Source: JAUIAS01 sp030425395 (GTDB lineage: Bacteria; Pseudomonadota; Alphaproteobacteria; Rhodobacterales; Rhodobacteraceae). From it: a DNA stretch of 64,000 bases. Numbering within the stretch: position 1 is the stretch's first letter; every line of letters starts with the position of its first letter. This document shows, piece after piece, positions 39,071 to 47,797 of this stretch. The notes below the pieces were generated by a model. It did not search any database and had not been told where the DNA came from. It saw nothing but the letters and a program-made list of their open reading frames with translations. Position numbers and translations under genes: made by a program. The DNA is taken from NCBI GenBank assembly GCA_043553855.1, contig CP121336.1:1798001-1862000 (forward strand), given 5' to 3'.

Positions 39071-40669
39071 ATGGCTCCCAAAGTTCTCATCTCTGACAAA
39101 CTCTCCGAAGCCGCAGTCCAGATCTTTCGCGATCGCGGCATTGACGTTGATTTTCAGCCCGACCTTGGCAAGGACAAGGACAAGCTGGCCGCAGTCATTG
39201 ACCAATATGACGGTCTGGCCATTCGTTCGGCCACCAAGGTGACGGACAAGATCCTCGCCAATGCGGCCAACCTCAAGGTGATTGGCCGTGCGGGGATCGG
39301 CACTGACAATATCGACAAGGAAGCCGCGTCCAAAAAGGGCGTGATCGTGATGAACACGCCGTTTGGCAACATGATCACGACCGCTGAACATGCAATCGCG
39401 ATGATGTTCGCGGTGGCCCGCCAGATCCCAGAGGCATCCGCTTCGACCCATGCGGGCAAATGGGAAAAGTCCAAGTTCATGGGCGTTGAGCTGACCGGCA
39501 AGACATTGGGCGTTATCGGCGCGGGCAACATTGGCGGCATCGTCTGTGACCGGGCGCGGGGGCTCAAGATGAAGGTGGTGGCTTATGACCCGTTCCTGAG
39601 CGCCGAGAAGGCCCAGAAGATGGGCGTCGAAAAGGTCGAAGAAGTCGACGACCTTCTGAAACGGGCCGATTTCATTACGTTGCACGTGCCGCTGACCGAC
39701 AGCACGCGCAATATCCTGAGCCGTGAGAATCTGGCCAAGACCAAGAAGGGCGTGCGCATCATCAACTGTGCACGTGGCGGTCTGGTGGACGAAGAAGCAC
39801 TGGCCGAAATGCTGAAGTCCGGGCACGTCGCCGGGGCTGCCTTTGACGTGTTCAGCGAGGAACCCGCCAAGGAAAACCCGCTGTTCAACCTGCCCAACGT
39901 GGTCTGCACCCCACACCTTGGCGCGGCCACGACCGAAGCGCAGGAAAACGTGGCGCTTCAGGTGGCTGAACAGATGTCCAACTATCTGTTGACGGGTGCT
40001 GTCGAGAACGCGTTGAACATGCCGTCGGTGACCGCAGAGGAAGCCGCCGTGATGGGGCCGTGGGTCAAGTTGGCGGGCCACCTGGGCAGCTTTATCGGTC
40101 AGATGACCGATGAGCCGGTCAAGGCGATCAACATCCTTTATGACGGCGTCGTTGCGGAAATGAACCTTGCGGCACTGAACTGTGCCGTGATCGCGGGCAT
40201 CATGAAAAAGGCCAACCCGGACGTGAATATGGTGTCGGCCCCGGTGGTTGCCAAGGAACGCGGTATCCAGATCAGCACGACAAATCAGGACAAATCCGGC
40301 GCGTTTGAAGGCTATGTCAAGGTGACCGTGGTCACCGAAAAACGTGAACGTTCTATTGCAGGGACGTGTTTCTCGGATGGCAAGCCGCGCTTTATCCAGA
40401 TCAAGGGCATCAATATCGACGCCGAGATCGGGGCCAACATGCTCTATACCACCAACGAAGATGTTCCCGGTATCATTGGCCTTCTGGGCAATACCATGGG
40501 CAAAAACGGCGTGAACATCGCCAACTTTACCCTTGGTCGATCCACTGTGGGCGGCGAGGCGATTGCCTTGCTCTATGTGGATGAACCGATTGGTGAGGAT
40601 GTCCTCAGGACTCTGGAAGGCACGGGTATGTTCCGTCAGGTCAAACCGCTGGCATTCGATGTGGGCTGA
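39071..40669 (+). CDS. serA: D-3-phosphoglycerate dehydrogenase
   Basis: A 532-residue NAD-dependent enzyme that starts serine synthesis by oxidising 3-phosphoglycerate. The substrate/NAD core spans about 1-315, with the nucleotide loop LGVIGAGNIGG, the catalytic Arg in INCARGGLVDEEAL, and the His in TPHLGAATTEA. The long form continues with an allosteric substrate-binding domain (about 320-455) and a C-terminal ACT domain (about 460-530, GLLGNTMGKNGVNIANFTLGR), the usual site of serine control. It follows serC and ends with a strong terminator. Confidence 0.96.
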   Translation: MAPKVLISDKLSEAAVQIFRDRGIDVDFQPDLGKDKDKLAAVIDQYDGLAIRSATKVTDKILANAANLKVIGRAGIGTDNIDKEAASKKGVIVMNTPFGNMITTAEHAIAMMFAVARQIPEASASTHAGKWEKSKFMGVELTGKTLGVIGAGNIGGIVCDRARGLKMKVVAYDPFLSAEKAQKMGVEKVEEVDDLLKRADFITLHVPLTDSTRNILSRENLAKTKKGVRIINCARGGLVDEEALAEMLKSGHVAGAAFDVFSEEPAKENPLFNLPNVVCTPHLGAATTEAQENVALQVAEQMSNYLLTGAVENALNMPSVTAEEAAVMGPWVKLAGHLGSFIGQMTDEPVKAINILYDGVVAEMNLAALNCAVIAGIMKKANPDVNMVSAPVVAKERGIQISTTNQDKSGAFEGYVKVTVVTEKRERSIAGTCFSDGKPRFIQIKGINIDAEIGANMLYTTNEDVPGIIGLLGNTMGKNGVNIANFTLGRSTVGGEAIALLYVDEPIGEDVLRTLEGTGMFRQVKPLAFDVG

Positions 40670-40693
40670 TCCGCGCCCAATTTAACGCATGCC

Positions 40694-40723
40694 AAGGGCC
40701 GCCCGGACCGGGCGGCCCTTTCC
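40694..40723 (+). terminator. Rho-independent terminator after serA
   Basis: AAGGGCCGCCCGG (40694-40706) and CCGGGCGGCCCTT (40708-40720) form an almost perfect long GC hairpin, followed by a short T run. Confidence 0.85.
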
Positions 40724-41463
40724 CGTTTCGAACGGATCGCGATCCTTTCGGAATATCCGGGTTGCAGAGACGATCCGAGCGACAGCAGCGTGGTGCGGAA
40801 TACTATCCTTCTTGAAATCCATAGGCCTTGTTTCTGTTCCGGGTGCGCGCGTTCGAAAGCTGTGTTCTGACGGCTGCCTGTATGCTAGCGTTTGAGGATT
40901 ATTCTGCTGAAGGCATCGCGCGAACGCCCGTCTGGGCGGTCGGCCTTCCCAAGTAAGGCCTTTGATGAACTGGTGGTGAATGCGTCGTTACCGCGTATTC
41001 GCGCCCGATCACCGCGCTTTCAAATCCATTTCCAGAGGCGCGGCTTGGGTGAACAAGCGCGCGGAGAAGTCGGCCTGAACCATCGCGCAGGATTGGAACG
41101 GATGGACAAGATGTCAGGCGCGCAAATTTCATGCGAACGGTGACTTGGTCACCGTCAAGGAATTGCCAATGGGATATGGGTAAGCCCAAAAGCGAGTCAA
41201 ACAGTGAAACTCATGATGATTCTGACGTTTTTCGCGTTCGTTTGCACAAGCGTCTTTTGGTGGCTGAGCACCTTCCTGCATCGCAGGCAACATGCCTACT
41301 CGGGGCTTGCCAGACGCGCTGTAACCCATTGGCCCGGTTCCCCAACGCCAATGGGTATCAAACGTGTTGCACTGCGCGGCCCAAGGGCACACACAAGACG
41401 ACAGACCGGATCATGGCAACAGACGGCGATTTGCGGCTTTCCAGCACTTTGAGGAGACATGGT
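40724..41463. other. 740-bp region between serA and the DevB-like gene without a confident gene
   Basis: Frames here lack family signatures and good ribosome sites. The only one with a coherent product is a short frame at 41204-41452 with one hydrophobic helix. The rest presumably holds the promoter of the export operon. No RNA gene or repeat is recognised. Confidence 0.5.
41204..41452 (+). CDS. Possible small membrane protein upstream of the export operon
   Basis: An 82-residue frame (GTG start, or ATG at 41213) begins with one strongly hydrophobic segment (MMILTFFAFVCTSVFWWLSTFL), followed by an Arg/His-rich tail. It ends one base into the ribosome site of the DevB-like gene. The ribosome site is weak and I recognise no family, so it may be chance; the placement before an export system is the only support. 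Confidence 0.2.
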   Translation: MKLMMILTFFAFVCTSVFWWLSTFLHRRQHAYSGLARRAVTHWPGSPTPMGIKRVALRGPRAHTRRQTGSWQQTAICGFPAL

Positions 41464-42696
41464 ATGAGCAGACCTGAAGCCGATGGCTCTGACCTGCCGC
41501 TGGATCTTGGGTTGACGGCAACCGACGGCGCGCATCCTCGCCGGAGAGGTCTGTTTCGCAAACGGTATTTGCTGGGCCTCTTGATCCCGGTCTTCATGTT
41601 TTCAGGGGCCGTGATCGGGATGTATTATCAGCCTTTAGGGTTGCAGAAGTTCTATGAACTGACGGGCCTGCAACCGGGTGGAGGGGCCAAGAGCCCCATT
41701 GCATTGCCCCCCGAAATCGAAATGCCGCAAGAGATGGCCGAGACACTGCTTCCCACGGATGTGGTGGGCCTTGCCCGCCTGATGCCGCGCGGCGATGTGG
41801 CAATCGTTGCAGCGCCTTATGGTGCTGGTGACGCAAGGCTTTCCGCGCTTCTTGTGGAGGTCGGAGATCACGTCGCGCGCGGCACTCCTGTTGCGCGGCT
41901 GGACAATGCACAAGCTCTGGAAGGTGTGGTTCTCACCGCCGAGGCAAACCTGGCCGTGCGCGAGGCGACGTTGGCTCAAACCCGGAGCGCCATTGCCGCG
42001 AGTAGAGCCGAAGCGCAGGCTTCGTTGGATCAGGCCCGCGCGACCGCGAGCGAGGCAGAAACCATTTTGACCCGCACCCAAGATTTGACCGCGCGCGGCG
42101 TTGCGACCACCGCGACATTGGATGCCGCGCGGACCGCCTCGGCCGAAGCGGCGTTGGCTGTCGCGCGGGCCAAAGCGACCTTGGCCCGCTTCAGTGGTGA
42201 TGCGCTGGATGATCAGCCTGATGTGATCGTCGCAGCCCGTAACGTCGCAGCAGCGCAAGCCGAACTGACCCGCGCCCGGATGGATATGGGGCGCGCCGAG
42301 GTGCGCGCGCCGATTGACGGGACCGTCCTTGATATTCATGCGACACCGGGACAACGCCCCCCGTCCGAAGGAATAATGGATATGGGCGATATCAGCCAGA
42401 TGATGGCAGAGGTTGAAATCTGGCAGGACCGGATTGCTGCCGTTGCCGTCGGTCAGCCGGTTGAACTGGCGGCACCGGGGCTGGGCAGGACGTTGACCGG
42501 CACTGTGCAAAGCATCGGTCTGACTGTGGGTCGGCAGGGCCTGATTTCTGACGATGCGGCGGCGAATTCGGATGCGCGCGTGATCCGCATTCTGGTTTCT
42601 CTTGATGCCGCGTCGTCTCGGGTTGCGGCGCGGTATGTCGGCCTTGAGGCCGTTGCCCGCGTCGACACTGGTGCCACGGCGCGTGCCAGCCAATGA
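41464..42696 (+). CDS. HlyD/DevB-family membrane fusion protein
   Basis: A 410-residue periplasmic adaptor. A single inner-membrane helix lies at about residues 38-60 (YLLGLLIPVFMFSGAVIGMYY). The lipoyl-like and barrel domains flank a long alpha-helical hairpin rich in Ala/Glu/Arg (about residues 165-265, coiled coil). A RAPIDGTVLDI motif marks the second lipoyl half. The ATG at 41464 has GAGGAG seven bases upstream. It is the first gene of the adaptor-permease-ATPase operon and overlaps the permease start as ATGA. No TolC-type outer-membrane gene is nearby. DevBCA-like systems export lipids or glycolipids; the cargo here is unknown. Confidence 0.85.
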   Translation: MSRPEADGSDLPLDLGLTATDGAHPRRRGLFRKRYLLGLLIPVFMFSGAVIGMYYQPLGLQKFYELTGLQPGGGAKSPIALPPEIEMPQEMAETLLPTDVVGLARLMPRGDVAIVAAPYGAGDARLSALLVEVGDHVARGTPVARLDNAQALEGVVLTAEANLAVREATLAQTRSAIAASRAEAQASLDQARATASEAETILTRTQDLTARGVATTATLDAARTASAEAALAVARAKATLARFSGDALDDQPDVIVAARNVAAAQAELTRARMDMGRAEVRAPIDGTVLDIHATPGQRPPSEGIMDMGDISQMMAEVEIWQDRIAAVAVGQPVELAAPGLGRTLTGTVQSIGLTVGRQGLISDDAAANSDARVIRILVSLDAASSRVAARYVGLEAVARVDTGATARASQ

Positions 42697-43865
42697 GACG
42701 CCTTCTGCAATGGATTTTCGGACGCATTCCGATCGGGTGGCTGCAACTTACCCACAAAAGTGGACGCTTCATGGCTGCGCTGGCAGGTGTCGCCTTTGCG
42801 AATGTGTTGGTGTTTGTCCAACTGGGCATCATGAATTCGATGTCCACGGCTACCTTGCGACCCTACGAATTCTTTCGTGCCGATATCATGATCTCGGCCA
42901 GCGATGCCAATGCGATGACCGAAGGTGGCAATGTCGCGCGGCAATGGATGCTACAGGCCTTTGCCGACCCAGACATTACCGACGGGTTAGGGCTTTTCGT
43001 GGGCAAGGCCGCATGGGATCGCGGCGAAAGGGATATCACCTTTACGACCTTTGGCATTGATCCCGGTCGACCGGAATTCCTTGCGCCGGTCATCACCTCG
43101 GAAATCGGATTGTTGCAGGTGCACGATGTGGCGGTTGTCGATCGGCTCGCTCGCGGATTATCGCCGGAAGAAGCCGCCGCGATCCGTCCGCATACGCCAC
43201 TCAGCTTTGAAACGCAGGGCCGCACCTTGACCGCGCTGGGCACGTTCGCCGGAGGCGGTGGCTTTGGCGGAGATGGCTATATGCTGGTGTCAGACCAAAC
43301 TTTCCTGTCTTTGTTTGCCACGCGCAGTTCATCGGCACCCGATCATATCCTTTTGCATGTGCGGCCCGGTGCCGATGTTGCGGTTATCGTTGAACGGCTT
43401 CGGGGTTTGATTTCGGATACAACTGTTCGGATCAGGAGCTATGCAGACGCCGCGCAGGAGGAACTGCGTTATCAGCAGACACAGCGGCCCACCGGTGTGA
43501 TTTTCGGGTTTGGCGTTTTGATCGGCGTTCTGGTCGGGCTGGTCATCGTGTATCAGGTTCTGTCAGCGGATGTTGCGGACCACATGCGCGAGTATGCAAC
43601 CTTCAAGGCAATGGGCTATGGCCCGCAATTCTTCTTTGGCATCGTCGTGGAAGAAGCTCTGGTTCTGGGCATTCTTGGGTTTGTGCCGGGGTTGGCGTTC
43701 GGCACGGCGATCCTGACGTTCATGGCCAAGGTGACGACCCTTCCACTTGCCATGACACCGTCAATGGCTGTCATGGTGTTCTTGGGCACCGTGGTCTTTT
43801 CCATCGTATCTGGCGCGATTGCCACACGCCGGTTGACCGCAGCAGACCCGGCGGACCTGTTCTGA
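42693..43865 (+). CDS. ABC exporter permease, DevC/FtsX family
   Basis: A 390-residue permease of the MacB/FtsX fold. The first transmembrane helix is at about 22-45 (AALAGVAFANVLVFVQLGIM). A periplasmic domain spans about 50-265. Three C-terminal helices follow (VIFGFGVLIGVLVGLVIVYQVL; ALVLGILGFVPGLAFGTAIL; MAVMVFLGTVVFSIVSG). The mid-segment YATFKAMGYGPQFFFGIV is characteristic of DevC. Its start overlaps the adaptor gene by four bases and its stop overlaps the ATPase start by one base, so all three are translationally coupled. Confidence 0.88.
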   Translation: MRRLLQWIFGRIPIGWLQLTHKSGRFMAALAGVAFANVLVFVQLGIMNSMSTATLRPYEFFRADIMISASDANAMTEGGNVARQWMLQAFADPDITDGLGLFVGKAAWDRGERDITFTTFGIDPGRPEFLAPVITSEIGLLQVHDVAVVDRLARGLSPEEAAAIRPHTPLSFETQGRTLTALGTFAGGGGFGGDGYMLVSDQTFLSLFATRSSSAPDHILLHVRPGADVAVIVERLRGLISDTTVRIRSYADAAQEELRYQQTQRPTGVIFGFGVLIGVLVGLVIVYQVLSADVADHMREYATFKAMGYGPQFFFGIVVEEALVLGILGFVPGLAFGTAILTFMAKVTTLPLAMTPSMAVMVFLGTVVFSIVSGAIATRRLTAADPADLF

Positions 43866-44566
43866 TGGCAGGGCAAGATGGCTATATGGTTGTAAAGGCA
43901 CGCGGGCTCAATCACTGGTTTGGCGAAGGCGAGGCGCGAAAACAGGCGTTGTTCGACATTAACCTGTCCTTGCCCCGTGGCAGCCTGACGGTGCTGATGG
44001 GGCCATCGGGATCGGGCAAGACAACCTTGCTGACGTTGCTGGGCTGCTTGCGGACGGTTCAGGACGGATCGGTTCTGTTGGCCGGGACAGAATTGTTTGA
44101 TGCATCGGAGGCCAAGCTGACAAAACTGCGCCGGCAGCTTGGGTTCATATTTCAGTCCCATAATTTGCATGAAAGCCTGACCGCGTTGCAAAACGTCATG
44201 ATGGGTGTTCAGGTTCACGACGGTGTGCCAGACGATCTTGCCAAGCGCGCGGGTGCGCGAGCCTTGGACCTCGTGGGGTTGTCGGATCGGTTGCACTATT
44301 TGCCGGGAAACCTTTCGGGGGGACAAAAACAGCGGGTGGCGGTCGCGCGCGCTCTTGTAGGAAATCCTGAAATGGTTTTGGCCGACGAACCGACGGCGGC
44401 GCTTGACAAGGACAGCGCGGCGGACGTCGTGGATCTTCTCAAACGGCTTGGGGCCGCACGGAACACGACGACTTTGCTGGTCACACATGACAACAGAATT
44501 CTGGATCGTGCCGACAGTATCCTTACGCTGGAAGACGGACGTATCGTGTCGGTCTCCGGTGGTTAA
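43865..44566 (+). CDS. ABC exporter ATP-binding protein, DevA/MacB type
   Basis: A 233-residue ATPase. Walker A is LMGPSGSGKTTLL (about 46-58), the Q-loop lies in LGFIFQSHNLHESLT, the signature is LSGGQKQRVAVARAL, Walker B/D-loop is MVLADEPTAALDKDS, and the switch His is in LLVTHDNRI. It lacks a C-terminal extension, as expected for LolD/MacB/DevA exporters. It drives the permease encoded just upstream. About 115 bp of non-coding sequence separate it from the gentisate genes on the other strand. Confidence 0.9.
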   Translation: MAGQDGYMVVKARGLNHWFGEGEARKQALFDINLSLPRGSLTVLMGPSGSGKTTLLTLLGCLRTVQDGSVLLAGTELFDASEAKLTKLRRQLGFIFQSHNLHESLTALQNVMMGVQVHDGVPDDLAKRAGARALDLVGLSDRLHYLPGNLSGGQKQRVAVARALVGNPEMVLADEPTAALDKDSAADVVDLLKRLGAARNTTTLLVTHDNRILDRADSILTLEDGRIVSVSGG

Positions 44567-44681
44567 GAACTTTCGCACAAGGTTAATGCACAAAGCCTCT
44601 GGAATGCAGCGGGGCGGGCCAAAGGGAATACGCGCAGGCCGTGTGGGTCATTCGGGCCGTGTTGAACGGTTGGTGTTTCGG

Positions 44682-45224
44682 CTATCTCACGGTTTGCGGG
44701 ATGTCCTCAACCCGCGCGCCGTTGCCCAGCGCGACGGCTCCGTGCCAGATTGCAATGGCGCGCAACTTTGGGAGGTCCTGCACCGGTGTGCCGTCATGCA
44801 GGGTGACACCGGGGTTCCAAAGGGTCTCTGGCAGGTCGCGCCAGCAAACATTCAGATGCACCTGGGAATGGTGAAACAGATGCCGCAAGGCATGTGCGGG
44901 CAGGGTCGCTGCAAGGGCAATGGACGGCAGCGTTGCGGGGGGAACAAAGACTGTGCCCTTGGTCAACGCCTCGAGGGCGAGCGCCTCAAGCCGTGCGGCA
45001 TAGCTGACACGGGCTACGACATGCGCCAGTGTTTCGGAACCGGTGTTCACCGGGGCAAAAAGCGCATCGTCGGCAAGCTCCGAAAGCTTGCGGGCGAAAA
45101 AGGCCGTGCCGCGTCTGGCCAGCAGAATGTCTTCTGCCGGGGCCGTCGGCGCGTCATAGCGGGCTCCGGCCCCTTGACGGGCCCGCAAAGCTGCCCGTGC
45201 CGTATCTATAGGCGTGCTGGTCAT
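44682..45224 (-). CDS. Maleylpyruvate isomerase-like protein (DinB/MDMPI fold)
   Basis: A 180-residue protein resembling the mycothiol-dependent maleylpyruvate isomerase N-terminal (DinB-like) domain: RRGTAFFARKLSELADDALFAP is close to the family opening. One His is in ETLAHVVARV and others in LRHLFHHSQVHLNVCW, where the metal-site Glu of the family appears replaced by His. It is coupled by an ATGA overlap to gentisate 1,2-dioxygenase, whose product is maleylpyruvate. That strongly suggests it isomerises maleylpyruvate to fumarylpyruvate. Proteobacteria lack mycothiol, so glutathione or no thiol is expected; that is inference. Confidence 0.72.
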   Translation of the reverse strand: MTSTPIDTARAALRARQGAGARYDAPTAPAEDILLARRGTAFFARKLSELADDALFAPVNTGSETLAHVVARVSYAARLEALALEALTKGTVFVPPATLPSIALAATLPAHALRHLFHHSQVHLNVCWRDLPETLWNPGVTLHDGTPVQDLPKLRAIAIWHGAVALGNGARVEDIPQTVR

Positions 45225-46324
45225 GTATCCCCGACCTGAGTACGCATAAATCCCAGTCTTTCCATAATGGGCGCATCGGAAAAGCGGAACAGATCGAACT
45301 GTTCTTCTGCCTCAAGGGACCATGACACCCACGACGGCACCACGAAAAGATCGCCCTTGTCGAGCCTGTGCCGTTCGCCGTTCAAAACCACGGCTCCGGC
45401 ACCTTCAAACACCTGAAAGACCGACGATCCGACCTCGCGCCGGTCAGGCGTTTGTGTGCCAGCGCGCAGGCGATGGAACTGACAACGGATCGTTGGCATG
45501 ACGTCACCGCCGGTCGTCGGGTTTGTGTAGCGGATGGCGGCATGGCCCGGATCAACAGTGGCTGGCTGGCCCTCGTCCTCAAGAAGAAGCTGTTCGGTCA
45601 GAGCACGATCGGTAAACTCCCAACGATAGGCCCCGATTGGCGATGCAACGGTATCGTTCAGCTGTGAGACCGGACGTAGACCGGGATGACACCAAAGCCG
45701 TTCGCCGCGCGAAAAATTGGGGGTGGCATAGTCGGTCACGCTGTCTGATCCGAATTCAAAGAATCCCACATCCATTTGTTGGCTGAACGGGATATCCAGG
45801 CCATCGAGCCACGCCATCGGCGCATCACGGTCATTGTGGTGCCCATGAAAGCACCAACCCGGCGTCAGGAGCAGATCGCCCCGTGACATCCGCACCGGGT
45901 CACCGTTGACTACGGTCCACACGCCTTCGCCTTCGACCACAAAACGAAAGGCATTTTGCGAATGACGATGCTCTGGCGCGGTTTCGCGAGGTCCAAGATA
46001 CTGGATCGCCGCCCAGAGGGTCGGGCTGATATATGTATTGCCTCCCAATCCGGGATTGGCCAACCCGATAGCCCGTCGTTCCCCGCCGCGGCCAACCGGG
46101 ACCAGCCGCCCCGACGCTTCTGCCAAGGGAAGCAAGGTAGACCATTTCCAGACATGCGGCACCGCCTGTGGCTTTGGGTGCATTGGCATCAGATCACCTG
46201 TCTGCGTCCAAAGAGGGTTCATGTGGTTGTCTTGAAAACTCTGATAAAGTGCGCGCAGTTCCGGGGTGTCTTCGGGCTGCATGCCGTGTTCGACCGTGTC
46301 GTGGTTTACATCGTCATTCTGCAT
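45221..46324 (-). CDS. Gentisate 1,2-dioxygenase
   Basis: A 367-residue bicupin Fe(II) ring-cleavage dioxygenase converting gentisate plus O2 to maleylpyruvate. The first cupin motif PEHRHSQNAFRFVVEGEGVWTVV contains the iron-binding His-x-His. The matching second half of the motif reads GDLLLTPGWCFHGHHNDRDAPMAWLDGLDIPF. The second cupin is degenerate (SSVFQVFEGAGAVVLNGER). GGAGG lies upstream of the ATG. It sits between the monooxygenase gene (upstream) and the isomerase-like gene (coupled downstream), giving three consecutive steps from 3-hydroxybenzoate. Confidence 0.93.
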   Translation of the reverse strand: MQNDDVNHDTVEHGMQPEDTPELRALYQSFQDNHMNPLWTQTGDLMPMHPKPQAVPHVWKWSTLLPLAEASGRLVPVGRGGERRAIGLANPGLGGNTYISPTLWAAIQYLGPRETAPEHRHSQNAFRFVVEGEGVWTVVNGDPVRMSRGDLLLTPGWCFHGHHNDRDAPMAWLDGLDIPFSQQMDVGFFEFGSDSVTDYATPNFSRGERLWCHPGLRPVSQLNDTVASPIGAYRWEFTDRALTEQLLLEDEGQPATVDPGHAAIRYTNPTTGGDVMPTIRCQFHRLRAGTQTPDRREVGSSVFQVFEGAGAVVLNGERHRLDKGDLFVVPSWVSWSLEAEEQFDLFRFSDAPIMERLGFMRTQVGDT

Positions 46325-46384
46325 TTTCTATGTCCTCCGGGCGAGTGGGTGCGCCGTGCCGCGCGGCTTTGGTATAGGGGCGGG

Positions 46385-47593
46385 TCAATGGTTGGTTTGC
46401 AAGGTCGAGCTGTCTTCCAAGCCGGTAGACCCGTATATCCATGATAGTTGTTGATACCAATCTTGCGGACTCATGCCGCGCATGACCTGGTTGCGCACAG
46501 CGGCTTTGGCATCATCGGGATGGTAGATGTATTCGCCGATCAGGCGTGAATTCATTTGAACCCGTGCTGTACGTACGCGCCGCATGTCTTGATACGACTG
46601 AAGGGCTTTTTCAACATCGGGCCCATGATGTTCCATGCAATGAGCCAGAGCGACGGCATCCTCCATCGCCATGCAGGCCCCTTGGGCGAAATACTGCAAC
46701 ATGGGGTGCGCCGCATCCCCCAGAAGCGCTACGCGGTGGTCCACCCAATTGGATATTGGTTCGCGGTCGCAAAGAACCCACAGTTTCCAGTTGTCGCCGT
46801 GCTCGATGATCTGTCGGGCCTTGGGGTGAATATGTTCGAACCCTTCGGCGACTTCTGCCTTGGTCACAGGTCGTCCGGCGATCGCTTCTTGCACGTCACG
46901 ATGATAGGTGACGACAAGGTTGAACACTTTCCACCCTTTCAGGGGATAGTGAACGATGTGGCATTTGGGTCCGGCCCACAGCGTTGCCGCGTTCCAGCGC
47001 AGATCCTCAGGCATCTGTTCGGTGGGTATGACGGACCGATAGGTTGTGTGCCCCGAAATGCGCGGCTCTCCATCACCGATCATTTGTGCCCTGATCTGTG
47101 AGCGCAGTCCCTCGGCTCCGATCAAGGCTGCACCACGGATCGGAGCGCGATCCCTGAGTCGCAAACTGACGGAGGTTGCATCCTGATCATAACCCTCGAC
47201 AGTGTGACTTGTCCTTATGTCAACAAGAGGGCTGCTTTCGCATGCCCTGAGCAAAGCCCCGTGCAAGTCGGCGCGATGAACCACGGCATAAGGGTTGCCC
47301 ATATGTGCGCGAAAATCTTCGCCAAGCGGGATCGAGCAGATATCCTCGGCCGTCTTTGCATCCATCAGGCGCAGCGCATCAATATAGACGGCATTCGCAC
47401 GGGCCTCGTCCCCGACACCCAGATAGTCGAACGCGTGAAAGGCGTTTGGACCGATCTGGATACCTGCTCCGATTTCGCCCAGCGATGAGGCCTGTTCCAC
47501 AACAATGGAACGTCGCCCCTTGCGCGCAAGACCGCAAGCTGCTGCAAGGCCGCCAATACCACCACCGGCGATTAAGATAGGAAGATCGGTCAT
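46385..47593 (-). CDS. FAD-dependent 3-hydroxybenzoate 6-hydroxylase-like monooxygenase
   Basis: A 402-residue class A flavoprotein monooxygenase. The FAD motif is ILIAGGGIGGLAAACGLARKG at the N-terminus, the mid-motif is ALIGAEGLRSQIR, and the second FAD motif VALLGDAAHPMLQYFAQGACMAMEDA lies near residue 285. The ATG at 47593 has an AAAGGA site and removes a non-conserved extension. With gentisate dioxygenase just downstream, the likely reaction is 3-hydroxybenzoate (or salicylate) to gentisate. 6-Hydroxylation of 3-hydroxybenzoate is favoured because the family resemblance is to that enzyme and salicylate 1-hydroxylase, which gives catechol, would not feed this pathway. Confidence 0.85.
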   Translation of the reverse strand: MTDLPILIAGGGIGGLAAACGLARKGRRSIVVEQASSLGEIGAGIQIGPNAFHAFDYLGVGDEARANAVYIDALRLMDAKTAEDICSIPLGEDFRAHMGNPYAVVHRADLHGALLRACESSPLVDIRTSHTVEGYDQDATSVSLRLRDRAPIRGAALIGAEGLRSQIRAQMIGDGEPRISGHTTYRSVIPTEQMPEDLRWNAATLWAGPKCHIVHYPLKGWKVFNLVVTYHRDVQEAIAGRPVTKAEVAEGFEHIHPKARQIIEHGDNWKLWVLCDREPISNWVDHRVALLGDAAHPMLQYFAQGACMAMEDAVALAHCMEHHGPDVEKALQSYQDMRRVRTARVQMNSRLIGEYIYHPDDAKAAVRNQVMRGMSPQDWYQQLSWIYGSTGLEDSSTLQTNH

Positions 47594-47639
47594 GGCGGCG
47601 CATCCTTTGTGTTGCTTCGGGGCGTGCGCAAAAATTATC

Positions 47640-47675
47640 GGCACGCTTATAATAAGTATGCATCTATAATTTACA
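47640..47675. promoter_or_regulatory. AT-rich divergent promoter region of the gentisate genes and OYE gene
   Basis: This is a clear AT-rich island in GC-rich sequence, with TATAAT at 47648-47653 and 47665-47670. It lies between the divergent monooxygenase (minus) and oxidoreductase (plus) genes. It probably contains promoters for one or both directions and a regulator site; no regulator gene is adjacent. Confidence 0.5.
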
Positions 47676-47797
47676 GGCGTAAAGCGCTGGATCTACCGGG
47701 GCATTCGTTCGGGACGGTTCCAATAGGGGCTTGGGGGTGATTGCCCCTTGCCGGGTCTGGCGCTAGCGTTGCGCAAAATTCGCAACAGGAGCCCCGC

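Noticed and set aside
38744..40081. 445-residue open frame on the minus strand
   Set aside because: It lies opposite serC and serA, both unambiguous; the His- and Gln-rich product has no family features.
40899..41189. 96-residue minus-strand frame in the serA-DevB gap
   Set aside because: It has no ribosome site, no motif and low-complexity Pro/Arg composition; not supported as a gene.
41635..42693. 352-residue minus-strand frame
   Set aside because: It is antisense to the DevB-like adaptor, whose helical hairpin and lipoyl motifs are convincing.
43616..44593. 325-residue minus-strand frame
   Set aside because: It is antisense to the permease end and ATPase gene; no domain.
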